Shown here piece after piece: positions 63,648 through 64,000 of a stretch of DNA of 64,000 nt. The position numbers were made by a program, and so were the translations under genes. The stretch lies in contig WIUZ02000012.1 in assembly GCA_015956445.1 (NCBI GenBank), forward strand, positions 806,001-870,000. The letters are read 5' to 3'. Every line of letters starts with the position of its first letter. Position 1 is the first letter of the stretch. The notes below the pieces were generated by a model. That model was not told where the DNA came from. It did no database searches and was given only the letters and a program-made list of their open reading frames with translations. This DNA comes from Thelephora terrestris (lineage: Eukaryota; Basidiomycota; Agaricomycetes; Thelephorales; Thelephoraceae).

Positions 63648-64000
63648 ATGGCCGAGTCTGGCGGGGAAGGTAATATCAAGGTCGTTGTGCGATGTCGGCC
63701 GCTCAACACTCGAGGTCCGTATCCCCCGTTTTGATTCTGAAACCCGGCTGAGCCGCCTATTCTTCCCCACCACGCGTGACAACCCTCACCACCCTTGGAC
63801 TCGACGTTATGCAGAGCTTGCCCGTGGCGCGAAACCTCTCATCAGGATGCAGGGGAACCAAACAATCCTCGACCCTCCAGAGCCAGGTTCCGCACAGGCT
63901 CAAGCTTCCTCTGGACGTGCGACCGAGCGCAAGGCTCACAACTTCACCTTCGATAAGAGTTACTGGTCGGCTGGGCCGAGGGATGAACCTGGATACTGTT
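63648..64000 (+). CDS. Kinesin-3 (KIF1/Unc-104 type), N-terminal part
   Basis: Runs off the right edge. ATG at 63648: MAESGGEGNIKVVVRCRPLN, TR, then an intron (GTCCGT...GTTATGCAG) and ELARGAKPLIRMQGNQTILD, PPEPGSAQ, KAHNFTFDKSYWSAGPRDEP, GY. The opening VVVRCRPLNTRE and FTFDKSYWS-x-GPRDEPGY are those of the kinesin motor beta-sheet and, in particular, kinesin-3 members (Unc-104/KIF1, fungal Kin3), which carry vesicles and endosomes along microtubules. The P-loop lies past the window. Partial, so the tail domains (FHA, PH) cannot be checked. Confidence 0.88.

Noticed and set aside
1-64000. CRISPR array, rRNA or tRNA genes
   Set aside because: No regularly spaced direct repeats, no conserved rRNA segments and no cloverleaf with a B-box were found on reading; a tRNA scan would be needed to exclude a tRNA fully.

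Overview
The window is nuclear DNA from a filamentous basidiomycete, most likely an agaricomycete. The evidence is: a dense mix of genes on both strands, coding regions cut by many short introns (about 50-60 nt) with fungal GT..AG signals, a conserved eukaryotic housekeeping gene set, and families typical of Agaricomycetes (two DUF6535 membrane proteins, a DUF2985-like membrane protein, a WW protein with an Asp/Gly-rich tail). No rRNA, tRNA or CRISPR was seen. Exon joins were read by eye, so gene ends are more reliable than every internal splice site.

Left part (1-18 kb): the 3' end of an Mch1-like MFS transporter; CDC14 phosphatase (-) divergent from an SND2/TMEM208 ER protein (+); TAF8 of TFIID (-); a gene-free stretch with a decayed coding relic; a RAP1-like telomere protein (-) whose first exon region carries two TTAGGG units; riboflavin kinase FMN1 (+); an acyl-CoA-binding membrane protein (-); a multi-repeat MYB protein resembling SNAPC4 with AT-hooks (+); an unresolved small minus-strand gene; and a DUF2985-like membrane protein (+).

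Middle (18-31 kb): NHP2 (-) and a JMJD7-like JmjC hydroxylase (+) share an 81-bp promoter. The most unusual locus follows. A methyltransferase-GT8 fusion (20416-22056, -) and a giant GDP-mannose-3,5-epimerase-like / glycosyltransferase / GT2 / membrane fusion (22364-25522, +) diverge from a 307-bp promoter holding repeated CCGCCACACTTT boxes. Both are nearly intronless and look like parts of one sugar-modifying or glycan-building system, possibly acquired by transfer. Mitochondrial IF3 (+), a FluG-type amidohydrolase without the glutamine synthetase part (-), and a relic carrying a retroelement Gag-like zinc-knuckle ORF come next.

Right part (31-64 kb): a PPR-like mitochondrial protein, ARL2, CCT2 and PMT4 (all -), a small orphan gene (+), nuclear cap-binding NCBP1/CBC1, a WW protein and an HMG-box protein (all -), a PNUTS/PPP1R10-like PP1 regulator (+) whose zinc finger depends on a GC-AG intron, a recent tandem duplication of a DUF6535 membrane-protein gene (two units of about 3.4 kb, -), a LIM-domain-binding (LDB/PtaB/Mfg1-like) transcription cofactor (-), IMP3 of the U3 snoRNP (+), and the 5' end of a kinesin-3 (+).
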